Below are positions 22,938 through 35,440 of a stretch of 64,000 nt of DNA, piece after piece. Numbering within the stretch: the stretch's first letter is position 1; each line of letters opens with the position of its first letter. The position numbers and the translations under genes were made by a program. Source of the stretch: Streblospio benedicti (taxonomy: Eukaryota; Annelida; Polychaeta; Spionida; Spionidae); assembly GCA_019095985.1 (NCBI GenBank), contig CM032669.1:8415391-8479390 (forward strand), in the 5' to 3' direction. Under the pieces are notes generated by a model. It was not told where the DNA came from, ran no database searches, and was given only the letters and a program-made list of their open reading frames with translations.

Positions 22938-23072
22938 AACATTCTATTAAGACAAACCCCGGACTGGCCTAGACTTGTTTCAATCGATAGGCGTTCTCTC
23001 TGTATAGAGCCACTCTGTTATCTCCTTCCACTTAATAGAGATGAGCTTAATTGGTGATTATACTGTACATCT
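22938..23072. mobile_element. MITE-like short repeat
   Basis: AACATTCTATTAAGAC at the left and TGATTATACTGTACA at the right enclose a GAGCCACTCTGTTA segment. It is a degraded member of the AGAACCTC family, with a counterpart in the right arm at about 49025-49170. Confidence 0.4.
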
Positions 23073-23767
23073 TTAAAACTTTTAAATAGAAAACACACTG
23101 CCGTATGCACTGCTATTGCAAGCGTACAAGGTCAAGGTGAACTTAGCATCTTCCTTGATGAGAATGCACCCGTCCATTCGTCCTATAATTACAATGGGCA
23201 TTTTGATTAATAGGGGAGCTCAAGGCCGGCTCAGGGGCGTCTGGGTGGCAACATTTGCATTACATGGCTGAATTTGTTACATAACCAGGTTATGCTGCAT
23301 GTAAATCTGATTGACCAGTCCATTGAATTATCGATTGTGTGATGACATTTAATTGCAATTTGCACGAAGGCATATCGTACTGATAAACACCTTTGTGATA
23401 CGTTTTACGGAGTAGGCATTCTGAAGAAATATGTCATGGTTTTGAGGTCAATATGCATGAATTCAAGCTCGGGTAATATCTTCAAATTGGAAAACATTTT
23501 TGGAGTCTTAATCCCCATAATCCATTCATTTGCAAGTGCATTGTGCAAAATTAAACATATACAAATTTCGTCACAAATGTCAAACATTTGCATGATCAAA
23601 TTTTAGAGGGCAGTATTGTGCAGGGCATATATGGAGAAATGCATGCCTGCTGATCTCGGCTCTAATCCTATCACAATGCAGGATTTAAGGGTGTGTCACA
23701 GAGCGAGTGATGTAATGCAAAATGTATGTGCTTACCTGCATGGCATATTGTACCAGTTATCAACTAG

Positions 23768-24045
23768 AATAGAACCTCCAATTACGATCACCTGTACAAA
23801 GAGGACCATTTCTCACCACCCTCATCGGCTAAATACGCAGTTTATAGCCTATATATGCAGTATTAGGGTCATTATGAACATGGACTTGTAAAGCCAGTGT
23901 GAATACAAAAGCCGTGAAATTGACGATGCACCACTCTAAGCCCTCCTAAATAGACCACTGCAAACGTCCATAAAGAGACCGCCTCTATATAGATGCCACT
24001 TGAGGCCTGTCCCTTCTGGTGGTCTTAATGGCAAGGCTCTACAGT
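23768..24045. mobile_element. MITE of the AGAACCTC family
   Basis: The left end is AGAACCTCCAATTACGATCA. The right end is GGTGGTCTTAATGGCAAGGC followed by TCTACAGTA. Internal GACCGCCTCTATATAGATG. The right part has a counterpart at 39530-39590 and 45815-45885, where homology to the arm stops. Confidence 0.6.
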
Positions 24046-24233
24046 AACGTCCCCACACATCAAGGCAGCACAGCCCTTTGAAAAATCAATTGACTTCTGT
24101 TCACACAGTTTTTGCATTTCCTCACACATTCCTTAGTTTCGATTTGTTAAAATCCTCAATCACACCTCCACTTTCACCCTCAACACCTTGCCTGCTGCGA
24201 ACCCCGTATCTGCCCCTGCCACTTGCGACTTAC

Positions 24234-24388
24234 CCCGCGTTGCCGTTCTCGTTGAGCCAGTCGGCGAAAGCCTCGCCGTCGCGCTCCCGCAGTGTGAGTG
24301 TGTGGCTGTCCTGACGAGCCACATTCGCCCCGCCAGATTTGACCGCCGACCCCTTGGTCTGGGACTTGCTCATGCTTCTGTTTGTCAC
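24234..24388 (-). CDS. Small 5' coding exon, copy 1 (left arm)
   Basis: On the minus strand there is a TTTGCAG acceptor, a 15-base leader and ATG at 24371-24373. The frame reads MSKSQTKGSAVKSGG, then ANVARQDSHTLTLRERD, then GEAFADWLNENGNAG, ending at a GTAAGT donor (24233 downwards). The exon is GC-rich (about 60%) in AT-rich DNA. The copy at 39200-39354 keeps the same frame and both splice sites but differs at several residues near the end. I do not recognise the protein. The short basic start followed by an acidic stretch suggests the N-terminus of a soluble protein. Downstream exons are not visible on this strand within the arm. Confidence 0.55.
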
Positions 24389-24699
24389 CTGCAAATTAAT
24401 TAGATACAAGTGAATGATGTGCGTTGTATTGACAAGTGTTGAAAGTCTTGCAGGTGGTTCAGCCTACTTTTTTATGATTTACACAACATTTGCAGTAGCA
24501 CACTTGCTTGGTTTCTCTGGTACTCCCTGTAGAGCGTACAGTGAAAGGTGTCTCTAAGTATAGCGGTGCTAGTTTGTCTGATATGGAAATGTGATGGATA
24601 TTATCAATAGGACTTTTTGTTTGTATGCAGATGTGATTATTGTGAGTATTGTGCATGCTGTGTGACTGTGTTTAATGTTAAATTACAGAAACTTTAATT

Positions 24700-25530
24700 T
24701 ATTTAAACTTCTTTATGTATGAGGTTGGGAATAAACTTTAAGACCGTCAGGTGCACATCCAGGCGACCATCGAGTGTCATGCGATCAACAAAATGTGTAA
24801 AATACACTTTAGAGTTAGATTAATATATCTTACATCAAATAGAAAAACAAAAAGATGATTCCCTATCTACAAAATCCCATAAAATACTAATAAGAAGCCA
24901 GTATGGTCAAATGTCTTTGGTTTATTTAGTATATTGTACATAATAAAAATGTGTTAGAGTAACCTTAACTCAAAATCGGAATCTTATTGTACTGATTAAG
25001 GTGGTTTTGCTAATATATTGATGATGGGTAAATGTTACTTTATGGTAATATGTATATTCTTAATTTATGGTTTCATCATTATTTTTCAACCTCATTTTGT
25101 ATGAGGTCGTGAATAATTTATCGGCCTTCAGTTAAAGGCATTGATAAAGCTGTAAGATTTGATTGTTCGGTAATTGATTATTTAAACAGTTTGATTGATA
25201 TATTTTACATCACATAGGAAAACAATAAGATGATTCCCTATCTACAAAATCCCGTAAAATACTAATAAAAAGCCAGTATGGACAAAAGTCTTTGATTTAT
25301 TTAGAATATTGTATATAATATAACTGTGTTAGAGTAACCTAAAATCAAAATCAGAATCTTATCCCTACCAAACTCGTTTTTTGTCCACAATGTACTCAAG
25401 ACAGTATGCACTCTAAGAGTCCCAGCACATATCTTAATCTCGGAAAGTGTTTGGACAGATTTTCTCTAACAAAATAACTCTCCATGTTCTATTAAAGGTG
25501 GGTAAAATATTTCAAGCAATTTAGATCATG
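24700..25530 (-). repeat. Modular hairpin repeat, copy 2 (left arm, reversed)
   Basis: Reverse orientation of the element at 2825-5500. The hairpin AACCTCAT / ATGAGGTC is at 25088-25108, and a decayed one lies near 24712. It contains the ACTAAATAAATCAAAGAC-type segment twice (about 24905-24930 and 25280-25305). It lies beyond the 5' side of exon copy 1. Confidence 0.7.
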
Positions 25531-26540
25531 CCATATTCCAATCCACTAATAAGCAGGTTGAATATTCCTTTACAAAAGCTTGAATCGCCATATCCACACA
25601 TGTTTGACGTATAGAGAAGTGTACACCCTGAGACAAAACACCACCTCCCAAAGAAGAACTCAACAAGACAGGCTAGAACACAACCATCATTCCATGTACA
25701 CGAATAGTCATAATACTTTAAATTTTGTACACATTTAAGTGGTCTGTGTAGCCATGATGTCACATTTAATCATTTGCTTCAAGTCTATTACGTCTGTCGT
25801 GGTTATGTAAGAGTGGGTTACATATTGGCTGACTTCTTGGATCCATGTGCATGTTCCCAAGGCGTTAGATAGGCAAGTTAAAACTTGTACATTTAAATAT
25901 TTAGTTTGACAAGGTTTTTCACAGAAGTAAAGTAAATATACATCATCAAAACATACACCCACATATGTCATATGCATATTTACATTTATCTATGCGCATA
26001 CCGTAATAAAATGTATCTCAGCACTCATAACCATGATAATGTATCAGCACAATGATCGATGTAGTGAATACTGGCAGCATTTTCTTTTGTACACTGACAT
26101 TGAATCATTCCATGCACAACAAGACATGACATTGTCGGCAATCACTATAGTCTATTGTAAATGTAAGCCAAGTTTTTATGGCTACATGATTCCATGCACA
26201 CATAAAAATTGCATGGTGTGCATAAATGTCACTTGAACTATATATGGATTGATATCAAAGATGACAATATCGCCTGTTCAGACCACACTTTGCTGACCAT
26301 AAAGAATTACTTCTTGCAACCCATTGCTTTTAGTTGTGAATCACCCGAATCATCTCCGCTAAATGAGCCACCGGCAAAAATAGAAGTACGTTATGATGAA
26401 ACTTTAAGCGTATTAAAAATATTCGTTGTTAAAAACTCATAACCCTTCATTATGCCATGGGCATAACCGCATGGACTTCACATATCATACTTACTGATTT
26501 GACAATGAATTATCTGTGAACAACAGCCCGAAGGGACACC

Positions 26541-26640
26541 TCACAGTTCATAGTTTACACTTCACACTTCGTAGTTCACACTTCAGAGTTTATAGTTCAT
26601 TCTTCACAGTTCATATTTCACAGTTCAACCTTCACGAAAG
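26541..26640. repeat. Minisatellite of TTCACAGTTCA-type units
   Basis: About seven imperfect 11-15-base units (TTCACAGTTCAT, CTTCACACTTCGTAGTTCA and similar). The same array is found reversed at about 36893-36985 and 43193-43290. Confidence 0.75.
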
Positions 26641-29559
26641 CCCCAAGTGTTACAATTTCACGCGGTGTGTTTGTTATGTTACTCTCTCTGCATAGCCTAT
26701 AGTACTAAACTACAGTTATTGGTTCATTACATAACGATAAGTATCGCACACACCCCACACTACAGCCATGCGTTAGCATTACTCTCCATGTGATTAGGTT
26801 TTATTCGGTCTGTTGACTCGTGTATTTATCAGAAAGCATAGGCTTTGATCAAGAAGCCGTGCCGGTACGTCAATTGTCCAAAAGCTAATGGAGTTTTCTG
26901 CAGGAGAAAGAGGTAACATACAAATACTAGGAAATTTAATTCCTAGTGCATAAAACTACATCTTTGGAAATCGGAAAATAGTCTCCTATCAATCGTCTAA
27001 CACGCGCGTAAAAGGTGTGAAAAAGATGACATTTTATGTTAGAGTCTATCTTCTTTACACCAATGCAGAGAAACGTAAAACTTTACATCTGAGCACGTCT
27101 CCTTCAAAGAGAGAAATACGATCTGTGTAGAGATATCAGCAACATGCAGGAGTTAAAGTGAGTGAAGACTCTCGGGTCCTTGCTCAAATGGCATTTTGAT
27201 TTGTCACCAATGGCAAGCTGTATGCTTGCTCCCTGACTCAGGTGACATTGTATGAACAGACGATATCAGAGTATTCCTGAAACGTAAATCAGATTCACCT
27301 AATGGATATAGCAGCCTCCAGTGCAACCTTCAGTAGACACCTGCTTTCTTCAAGCAGTTTTGTTTCTTTTTATAGCGGTTTGAGACAGTGTTTTGTTTAG
27401 TAGGTGATGGTGTCGTTAATTGGAGGTTACTGGCAAACAGAGGAGCCAAATCATCAACAGACACAAATGAAGTATTGGCAATATCGACGGCCAGCTGTGG
27501 TGTCGGTTACACCTGTACAATATTTCTTTTATCAAAACTACCTTCATGGTGTATTGTTCTAGAACCAGCCATCACACCAGGCAACACACACAAATCAATC
27601 TGTGTGTCTGTATAGAGTTACGAATCTTCACTCACAAAATAAAAAATGCATGGACATCAGAGATAGTAGGTCTAAGTTCTAAGTATATCGAGGAATCTGA
27701 CATGCACATAGAATGACATTTTATCACCTTGACCAGGGTCGGATCCAGACCAGGTTACAGAGGTTCTGGAACCTGGTAAAGATTCTGCAAAAAATAATTT
27801 ATTGAGATTTCACGAGACTAAAGTGTCACCAGAATGCACTATTTTCATTGTATTTTTCAAAAAAATCCTGGAATCATGTTTCCTCCAGTAACTTATCGGA
27901 GACTCTCAGAACATCGTTCCCTCCTGGGTATTCTATCAGAATTTTCTCTGTTATACAACATGTTTGCAGAATATAGAGAAGCAGGTGCGAGTGTTTCAGT
28001 TTGGTGCAATTACGCTAATGACAGAGAACGCACCACGCATTTTCTTGTAATTTGCGTAATTGTGATATATTTCAAATTATATATGGATAGGTGACTTGAC
28101 GTGAACAAGTGGATTTCATCTATACCTATATTGCACAATTTAAATGTTCTCATATAATTGTTATATCTTTATGCATCATCAGACTTACTTTCTTCCTTTT
28201 ATGATTGACTCAGAGTCGTCTGTGTACAGATAAAAAAAACAGCCACAAGTCTCACATGGCTGTTTCATGCTGTCCCAGCGTTTGGTTTTCAACTGCAGAC
28301 TGCCGCCTCTGTGCTGAGCCATAGTATTCTATCTTTTCAAAAACAGGCATTGACAGTAATGTTCTTTGCCCATAACCTTCAAAGTCATTTCCATTCTTTA
28401 TAGATGCGATGGCCATTGTGGACAGATATAGCAATACAAGCATTATGTCGGTGGGAAGGACCTCAACACTGTGCATTGCTTATGGCTATTTCCATTTAAT
28501 GCACTATGTGTGTCCTTGTCAATAGACCATTTGTGCTTGGTGTTTTGGTTCAAGGAGTGACGGTTTTGTTACTGGGGGCCCATACCATTATCAAATGGAA
28601 AACACATGCTGAAATCATGATCGTTGTAGTAGGTTTATTTGTGACATGACATTTGGACACACAGATGGAATTAATTTCATATTATTTCATAAGAAGAGCG
28701 AAAAATGGTAAATGGTAAATGATGGGCTTGTCCACGATAATAGTTGGCAAAGTCAACTTTTGTTGAATACCAATTGAAAATATTGAGTTTGTATCATGCG
28801 TTTGTACCATGTGTGACAATTTAAAGAGGCATCCCCATTCAACATATGCGAACCTGATGAGCCGAAAAGTTTCTACATTTACAAACGGAACAGTTCACCC
28901 TCCATAACAATAAGATAAGCGCATGAAGACTTGGTGGTAAACTGGCAACCGGATTTTTCGTCGTATGTATAACCAATACTGCACCACGGGACCAAATCCC
29001 CAACTGATAGCATAAATGTCACGAATGCTTTGTTTTGTCTTACGGTATTTTCAATCAAAAATATGTGGTGACCATGTCTAAACCTTGACGAGACCAGGTC
29101 TGGGCTATATAGTGGCCATGTTTGTGCCTAGTCTTTATCGAAGGGGTCTTTTACTGACCAACCTGCTGCCCGGGGTACCAGGTCGTTACCGAGTCGGTAC
29201 TGCTTACGCGATGGCACTGTGTTTGCATTTCTACAGATCTAGACCGACAACGACATGGCGTATAATACATATAATATTACGCGAGCGTGTGCGCGTGTGT
29301 GCGCGTAAATGGTGCGAATCCAAGACATTGATCCTCTCTGACACTGCAACTTGTATTAATTCACAGGCAGTGCGGCCAGTGGTTCTTAACAAATATAGAG
29401 TAAGTGGCCCGAGGTTAGAACTAGTTTGCTCAGCAATTATATGTGATCCCGTGTGTCAGTAGAATACCGGCTTAGACCAGTTTTGTAGAAACCACCTGGA
29501 TGATAAGACCATGTCGTGTGTTTTACCTTACTGCCGCAAGCCTCCATGAGGAGATACAT

Positions 29560-29695
29560 TGGCAGATCCAGGTTTTTGGATAGGAGGCGTTCTTAAAGGA
29601 ATCCATCGCTTTCGTGCATGCGATAGATGGATGACATGCCGAAAAAAAAGAAGAAAATGGAGTATATTTGGCGGTAAAAGATGCTGCTATGAGAC
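29560..29695 (+). repeat. Short interspersed repeat beginning GCAGATCCAGG
   Basis: The segment running from GGCAGATCCAGGTTTTTGGA to GCTATGAGACCACC is present in reverse at about 31090-31270 in the right arm. It has no coding content. It resembles the GGATCCAGGGGG-headed debris at 4480 and 39650. Confidence 0.5.
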
Positions 29696-30011
29696 CACCC
29701 ATTTGTTGATGTTAGTACTGCCTCTAGTCTTAATAATACAGGTTCTGCTGTAGTTATGATTTGAGCAGTTGCTGCATGTAACTATCTCCCAACAAATTGT
29801 AGACAACGTTTATTGTCTAATGTCCTCTTCACCATGGAAACACGTATCTGTTAACATATATCCTCGATAATGAATTAGTGGCAATAGGTAAATGAGCCTT
29901 CATTAAAGACTGCGGCGTCTCCCAGGTGAGCTGTTTTATGGAGCAATCAATGCCTGACCGGCTTACAGACGACCTGCCCAAGGCTAGAACGTGTCTGTCC
30001 AGAGGCGCAAG

Positions 30012-30111
30012 NNNNNNNNNNNNNNNNNNNNNNNNNNNNNNNNNNNNNNNNNNNNNNNNNNNNNNNNNNNNNNNNNNNNNNNNNNNNNNNNNNNNNNNNN
30101 NNNNNNNNNNN
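30012..30111. other. Assembly gap 2 (100 N), at the centre of the inverted duplication
   Basis: 100 N between the inner end of the left arm and a copy of the composite tRNA-like repeat. The true length of the loop is therefore unknown. Confidence 0.99.
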
Positions 30112-30803
30112 GAACTGAGTGATTATAACCACTGGTTTTACTGTGTGTTCACATAGAAATCACACCAATAATAAGACCACCTCTATCAAGAGACTTCCTG
30201 TTCATGGAGAGATTCAGTTGTATGATAAACTTGTTGCACAATTTTTCTAATGTGTTTGCCCCATGTTTCCTTGCGGATACAATTTTCTTCTCTCTGTCTC
30301 TCTTTTCTATGGCAAGCAAGCTCCTACCACTGTATTGGCATAGCTGAAGCCATATCTTCCAGTTTGATTATATCAAGTGGCCCTGAAGAGACTCGAACTC
30401 AAAACCCCAGGCTTGTGAGACAAGAATGATACCATCATCCCAAGCAGCGAGCTGTTAAAAGGTTACACGGCTGAACCGTTGTCTCTGTGAGCCCCAGCCT
30501 TGGTCTGTTATCATCTCAACCCAGAGGTCGTGGGTTCTAATCCCACCTATATATATTGGGAGGTTTCTTTTCTTCGCATTATCATGCTGATGGAAGTTTT
30601 TCCTAATACGTTTCCCCCATGAACGCCTCCCCGCCAAACTTATAGCCCCGGAAACACCTTGCACCTACACAGACACACACGCAATCACTCACACTGACAT
30701 AAAACACGCCAAAAGGCAAGCACCCACTACATTCTCAACAATGGCTCCCAAATCACTCAGCTATACACAAACACTGGAGAACACAACAATGGTAGCACAA
30801 GAT
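30112..30803 (+). repeat. Composite repeat with two opposed tRNA-like halves, copy 2
   Basis: Matches 14511-15223 base by base over nearly its whole length. It forms the spacer of the inverted duplication, and right-arm sequence begins at 30804 (CCTGCGCC). Its tRNA-like segments are at about 30385-30410 (minus) and 30520-30547 (plus). Confidence 0.7.
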
Positions 30804-31443
30804 GCCTGCGCCCTATGGACGCACACGTTCTAGCCTTGGGCACGTCGTCTGTAGGCCGGTCAGGTAGTGATTGCTCCATAAAACAGCTCACCTGGGAGAC
30901 GCCGCAGTCTTTAATGAAGGTTCATTTACCTATTGCCACTAATTCATTATCGAGGATATATGTTAACACATGTGCGTTTCCATAGTGAAGCGGACATTAG
31001 ACAATAGACGTCGTCTGCAATTTGTTGGGATGCAGCAACTGCTGAAATCATAACTACAGCAGAACCTGTCTATTATTAGCACAGAGGTGGTCTCATAGCC
31101 ACATCCAGGGGGTGGGGGCACAGGACCAGTCCCACCTTTTCCCACCAAATATACTTCATTTTCATTTTTTTGGTATGTCCTCCATCGATCGCGCGTACCA
31201 AACCCATGGATTCCTTTAAGCACGTCCCCCCTTTCCAAAAACCTGGACCTGCCAATGTATCTCCTCAGCAGTGAGTTAAAACACACGACATGGTCTTATC
31301 ATTGAGGTGGTCTCTTTAGAACTGGTCTAAACCGGTATTCTACTCACACACGGGATCACATATAATTGCTGAGCAAACTAGTTCTAAGCTCGGGCCACTT
31401 ATTCTATATTTGGCCGCAATGCCTATGAATTAATACAATTCGT

Positions 31444-31652
31444 TCTTAACTGCATGTATAAAATAAGTAGGTGCCAAAGATTTAAAATTTACAATTTATT
31501 TATTTTTGCCAAGCGTTTTCGAACATGAAGTTCCTCATCAGAGCTAAAATATCCAAAGGTAGCCAAAAATATAAGAATGTCTTGTGCTTATATAAAACAA
31601 TTTGTATGTCATATATACAGACGTTAAAATACATTTCGTTGTCAAGAATACA
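31444..31652 (-). mobile_element. Retroelement-type insertion with 11-base target duplication
   Basis: Absent from the left arm. It is flanked by AATACAATTCG on the left and AATACAATTTG on the right. On the minus strand it contains CTGATGAGGAACTTC followed by CGAAAACGC and an AT-rich tail, a pattern typical of the tail or pLTR region of Penelope-like elements. The same sequence occurs at 53750-53955. Confidence 0.6.
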
Positions 31653-32154
31653 ATTTGATTGTACTGATCACTGTCTTGGATTCCCACCATTTACACGCAC
31701 GCTCGAGTAATATTTTATGTTGTAACCTGAAATGTCATTGCCGGTCTGTAGAAATGTAAACGCAGTGCCCTCGCGTAAGCAGTACCGACTCTGTAACGAC
31801 CTGTTACCACTCGAACGGACAGTCTGGAAAAGGCCACTACGTGAAAGACTAGGAACAAACATGGCCAATATATAGCCCAGTCCTGGTATCGTTAAGGTTT
31901 AGACATGGTTACCACATATTTTTGATTGAAAATACCGTGGAGAACCAGACAAAACAAAGCACTCGTGACATTTATGCAATCAGTTGGGGACATGGTCCCG
32001 TAGTTCAGTATTGGTTATACACACCACGAAAAATCAGGATGCCAGTTCACAACCAAGTCTTCATGCGGTTATCTTATTGTAATGGAGGGTTAACTGTTCC
32101 GTTTGTAAATGTAAACAATTTTCTGTTCATCAGGTTCGCACATGACTCACCACG

Positions 32155-32555
32155 CTGTAACCCGGGGTCCGTATGATGCCCCGGGGTGCCGTGAAATGCA
32201 AACCCCGGCATGTCGTAATGCCCCGTTTCTCCCGTGATATTTCCGAATATCGGTCGTTGCTAAAAGGCAGACCGCCAAAAGAATGACGGCGATGTGCATT
32301 TTCGTTTTGTCACAATGTACTAGGTTGGAAATCGAGTTTTAATAAATATTAAGAATAATTAAGATGTTTCTATTGTGACAAAACTTAAACATTTTACTTA
32401 TGAATATTAACAAAATTTGATACCACTGCAGCCTACCAGTCATCACGGTATGCCGGGGTATTGATGTTGAAAAACATAATTAATTAGCTCAAAAATGATT
32501 TTTTTTTATCATTTTCACGGGCCGGGGTATCACGGTAACCCGGGTTACGGCATGG
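32155..32555. mobile_element. MITE with GC-rich inverted ends (right arm only)
   Basis: The left end CTGTAACCCGGGGTCC...GATGCCCCGG and the right end CCGGGGTATCACGGTAACCC...GGGTTACGG are near inverted repeats of about 30 bases. Extra internal copies of CCCCGGCAT / ATGCCGGGG are present. The matching point of the left arm (about 28850) lacks it. It encodes no protein, and I could not fix a target duplication. Confidence 0.6.
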
Positions 32556-33232
32556 TGCATCACATGATGAACGGGATTGCATCTTGACACTGTCACACAT
32601 GGTGCAAACGCATCATACAAACGCAACATTTTCAATTCATATTCAACAAAAGTTGATTTTGTCAACGCTCATCGTGGACTAGCCCATCATTTACCATATC
32701 AGTTTTATTAACTTTTTTCCGCTCTTATGAAACAATATGAAATTAATTCCACCTGTGTGTCCAAATGCCATGTCACAATAAAACCTCAGCTACAACGATC
32801 ATGATTTCAGCATGTGTTTTCCATTTGATAATGGCGTGGGCCCCGAGTAACAAAACCGTCACTCCTTGACCCAAAACACCGAGCACAAATGGCTTATTGA
32901 CAAGGACACACATAGTGCATTAAATGGAAATAGCCATAAATAATGCACAGTGTTGAGTTCCTTCCCTCAGACATAATGCTTGTATTGCTATATCTTTCCA
33001 CAATGGCCATTGCATCTATAAAGACTGGAAATGACTTTGATGGTTATGGGCAAAGTACATTACTGTCAATGCCTGTTTTTGAAAAGATAGAATATTATGG
33101 CAGTCTGCTGTTGAAAACCAAACGCTGGGACATCATGAAACAGCCACGTGAGACTTGTGGCCTGTTTTTATTAGTACGCAGACGACCCTGAGTCAATCAT
33201 AAAAGGAAGAAAATAAGTCTGATGATGCATAA

Positions 33233-34460
33233 AAGTATCATTTCTATGCATCACTATTGTGCTGTGTATGTTTTATGTCTGATGAGCCCTGGAAATTGTA
33301 ATGAAGACATTTCACGCTGAATTGGAATATATTTGATTCAATGTGTATATCAAGTTGAGAGCATACATTTGCAGACTCGTCGATGGAGATTGTAAATGGA
33401 TTGTTGATTAACATGTCCGCCATCCTTACACATATGATATGCATGAGCCTACACACGTGGTGTTCCATCAATTTTGTTATCCAGGAGCGTAATCTAATGT
33501 TGTGTGGATTTCTGGCTGTATTACCAAGCACTCAGCAATCATTTTTAAGCAGTGGATAATTCAAGGCTGCACGCGCTCTATGGGGAAACGGCAGCTCAAA
33601 TAAGTAATGTTTTGGAAAACCAACCACACGATTTGAGCAACAACTGTTTACTGGCATTGTGGCATGCAGCTGTGCGAGTGGGGGAGAGTGGGGGAGAGTA
33701 AGAAAGGGGAAAGGTAGGCAGCCATCTAAGTGTGTGTTTTTTTGTTTTTCTTTTTTAAATTGTGTAAAACTAGTTCCTTATCTATTACACCCAGGGTCAT
33801 GGTAGATGCAGCACACCAGTAGAAGAGAAAACGTCATGCAGAGTGAGAATTTCTAATTTCTTAATAATAATTGTCATTTGCAATTGAACAATGATCTTAT
33901 GGGTAAATTAGAACACACGCACGCAAGCACGCACGCACACACACACGTGTATATGCGGGGAAATTCGCCAAACTGGCTATTAAAATAGTATATATTATAT
34001 ATTATAATGGTATATATTTATACATTCAGAACAATTCTACTAGACCACGTATATGTGCGTAGGCATAACTACAAATCTGTATTCAATTACAGTTCACAAT
34101 TTACGTATTTGTCTCCCAAGGACCTGGCGTAGGCAAAACATTAGCAGGGTTTTAATCCTAGAAAGTAGAAACTTAATTTCAAATTAATTTCATATTCTGC
34201 AAAACATGTAATTAAGTATGACTCATTACAAATAGCATCTGCCATAAACCCATGTATTTTAGGAGACACTTGAAATGAGAAAATGAGCTTGAATTTTAAG
34301 TAAGATTGGAATGTTCAATGGCAATTGTATAACTTGCCAGTGTAGAATTTCCTTTGTTTTTATTATTTCCTTTCTTTATAGACAAATCATTTGTCAAATC
34401 TTTATATAATGAGTTTGTCTATGAAACTGATACATTGGTTCGTATTTACAAGTTTTACAT
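33233..34460. mobile_element. Right-arm-specific block, possible transposon debris
   Basis: It interrupts sequence that is continuous in the left arm near 28165; GCATAAA before the block and ACATAAA at its end may be a target duplication. On the minus strand a short frame (33531-33244) contains NNPFTISIDESANV, which resembles the FSISIDESTDVS stretch of hAT-type transposases and their domesticated relatives. I give that match low weight because nothing else of the domain is visible. An ACGC/AC simple repeat lies at about 33910-33950 and TA-rich sequence near 33985-34020. Confidence 0.35.
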
Positions 34461-34595
34461 AAAGATATAACAATAATAAATGAATTTCTAAATGGTGCAA
34501 TATAGGTATGGATGAAATCCACTTGTTTACGTCAAGTCACCTATCCATATATAATTTGAAATATATCACAATTACGTAAATTACAAGAAAAAGCG

Positions 34596-35440
34596 TGGTG
34601 AACCGCAATTTCACAATAAGTCAAGCTCTGCTTGATGCAAATTTCCTCTAAGTAGAATCAATGTCTCCCCTGGAATTTCAAGCAATGGGACCCTAAATTA
34701 AAGGCTGTGGAGACCTCGGGCCAATAGGTTTTTGATTTGTGATGGAACGCAGTGAACAGTGATTTATGGCTTGTGTCCCATTTTTCTTCATCTAGCAATT
34801 CCAACTGACACCGCATGGCAGGCGTATGGTATTTTTGCGGCATGTTATAGATGGATTCTGTTTCATATGTGATTGTATGAGGGACAGCTTTTATAAATGT
34901 CTGGGGGATTTTTATTGCAAGTTCACTCTTTTTCATCTTTAATTGAACTTTGTTCCAGTGTTATATTACTATATGCCAAGATGTAGAATGCATACTATGG
35001 TAAGAAATGGTTTTTATTGTTTGCATTGACAGTACGATGTGTAGTGTATACGTCAACCAGTCCCTATGTAATGAAAATGATAACATGGAATTGGCAGTGA
35101 AAAGTCAAGGGTGTGGGTGATGAGCAAACTCATGCATAATTGACGCCGCATAATAAGCCTCCTTAAAAAGACCACCTCTCTATTGAGACCACTTGAGGTC
35201 AGTCCCACGGGTGGTCTCAATAGAGAGGTCATTCTGTATTTATCCAATATTTTACAAGTCAGCGAGTCCGTGGTCAAAATGATGAACGATTTGGCTGGAA
35301 TGGAACGCCCTTAGTTGCTATGCAAATACACTAAAACCACATTTCTTGTGTTTTAAAAATGTGAAAAAAAATATCAACAGCAGCCCACACCAACTTATTG
35401 CACCAAAGCGGCCATGTGGGTTGCACACGGCTGACAACAG
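34596..35440. mobile_element. Second right-arm-specific block, with a MITE at its end
   Basis: The left arm reads through this point (about 28030) without it. It contains at 35135-35242 a short MITE whose two halves pair (AAAGACCACCTCTCTATTGA against TCAATAGAGAGG). The rest is unassigned, and the frame at 34936-34658 (minus) has no known domain. Confidence 0.4.

Larger units (their letters stand above)
22320..30011. repeat. Left arm of a giant inverted duplication
   Basis: Reverse-complement matches run in order to the right arm: 22320-23415 with 48680-49790, 24000-25500 with about 38060-39590, 25500-27960 with about 35540-38060, 28030-28190 with 33190-33232 plus 34460-34600, and 28190-30011 with 30805-33200. 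By eye the arms differ by several percent plus insertions. The arm ends on the right at gap 2. The left edge sits about 275 bases after the TRIM37-like stop. The segment 23424-23985 has no right-arm partner. Confidence 0.85.

Noticed and set aside
29085-31868. ORFs of 66-125 codons around the inner arms
   Set aside because: Not conserved in frame between the arms; they translate repeat sequence.
28252-33191. Similar ORFs in both arms beginning MHSVE.LP.DIMLVLLYLS
   Set aside because: The similarity follows from the inverted duplication. The C-termini diverge by indels and there is no bias to synonymous change, so coding is not supported.
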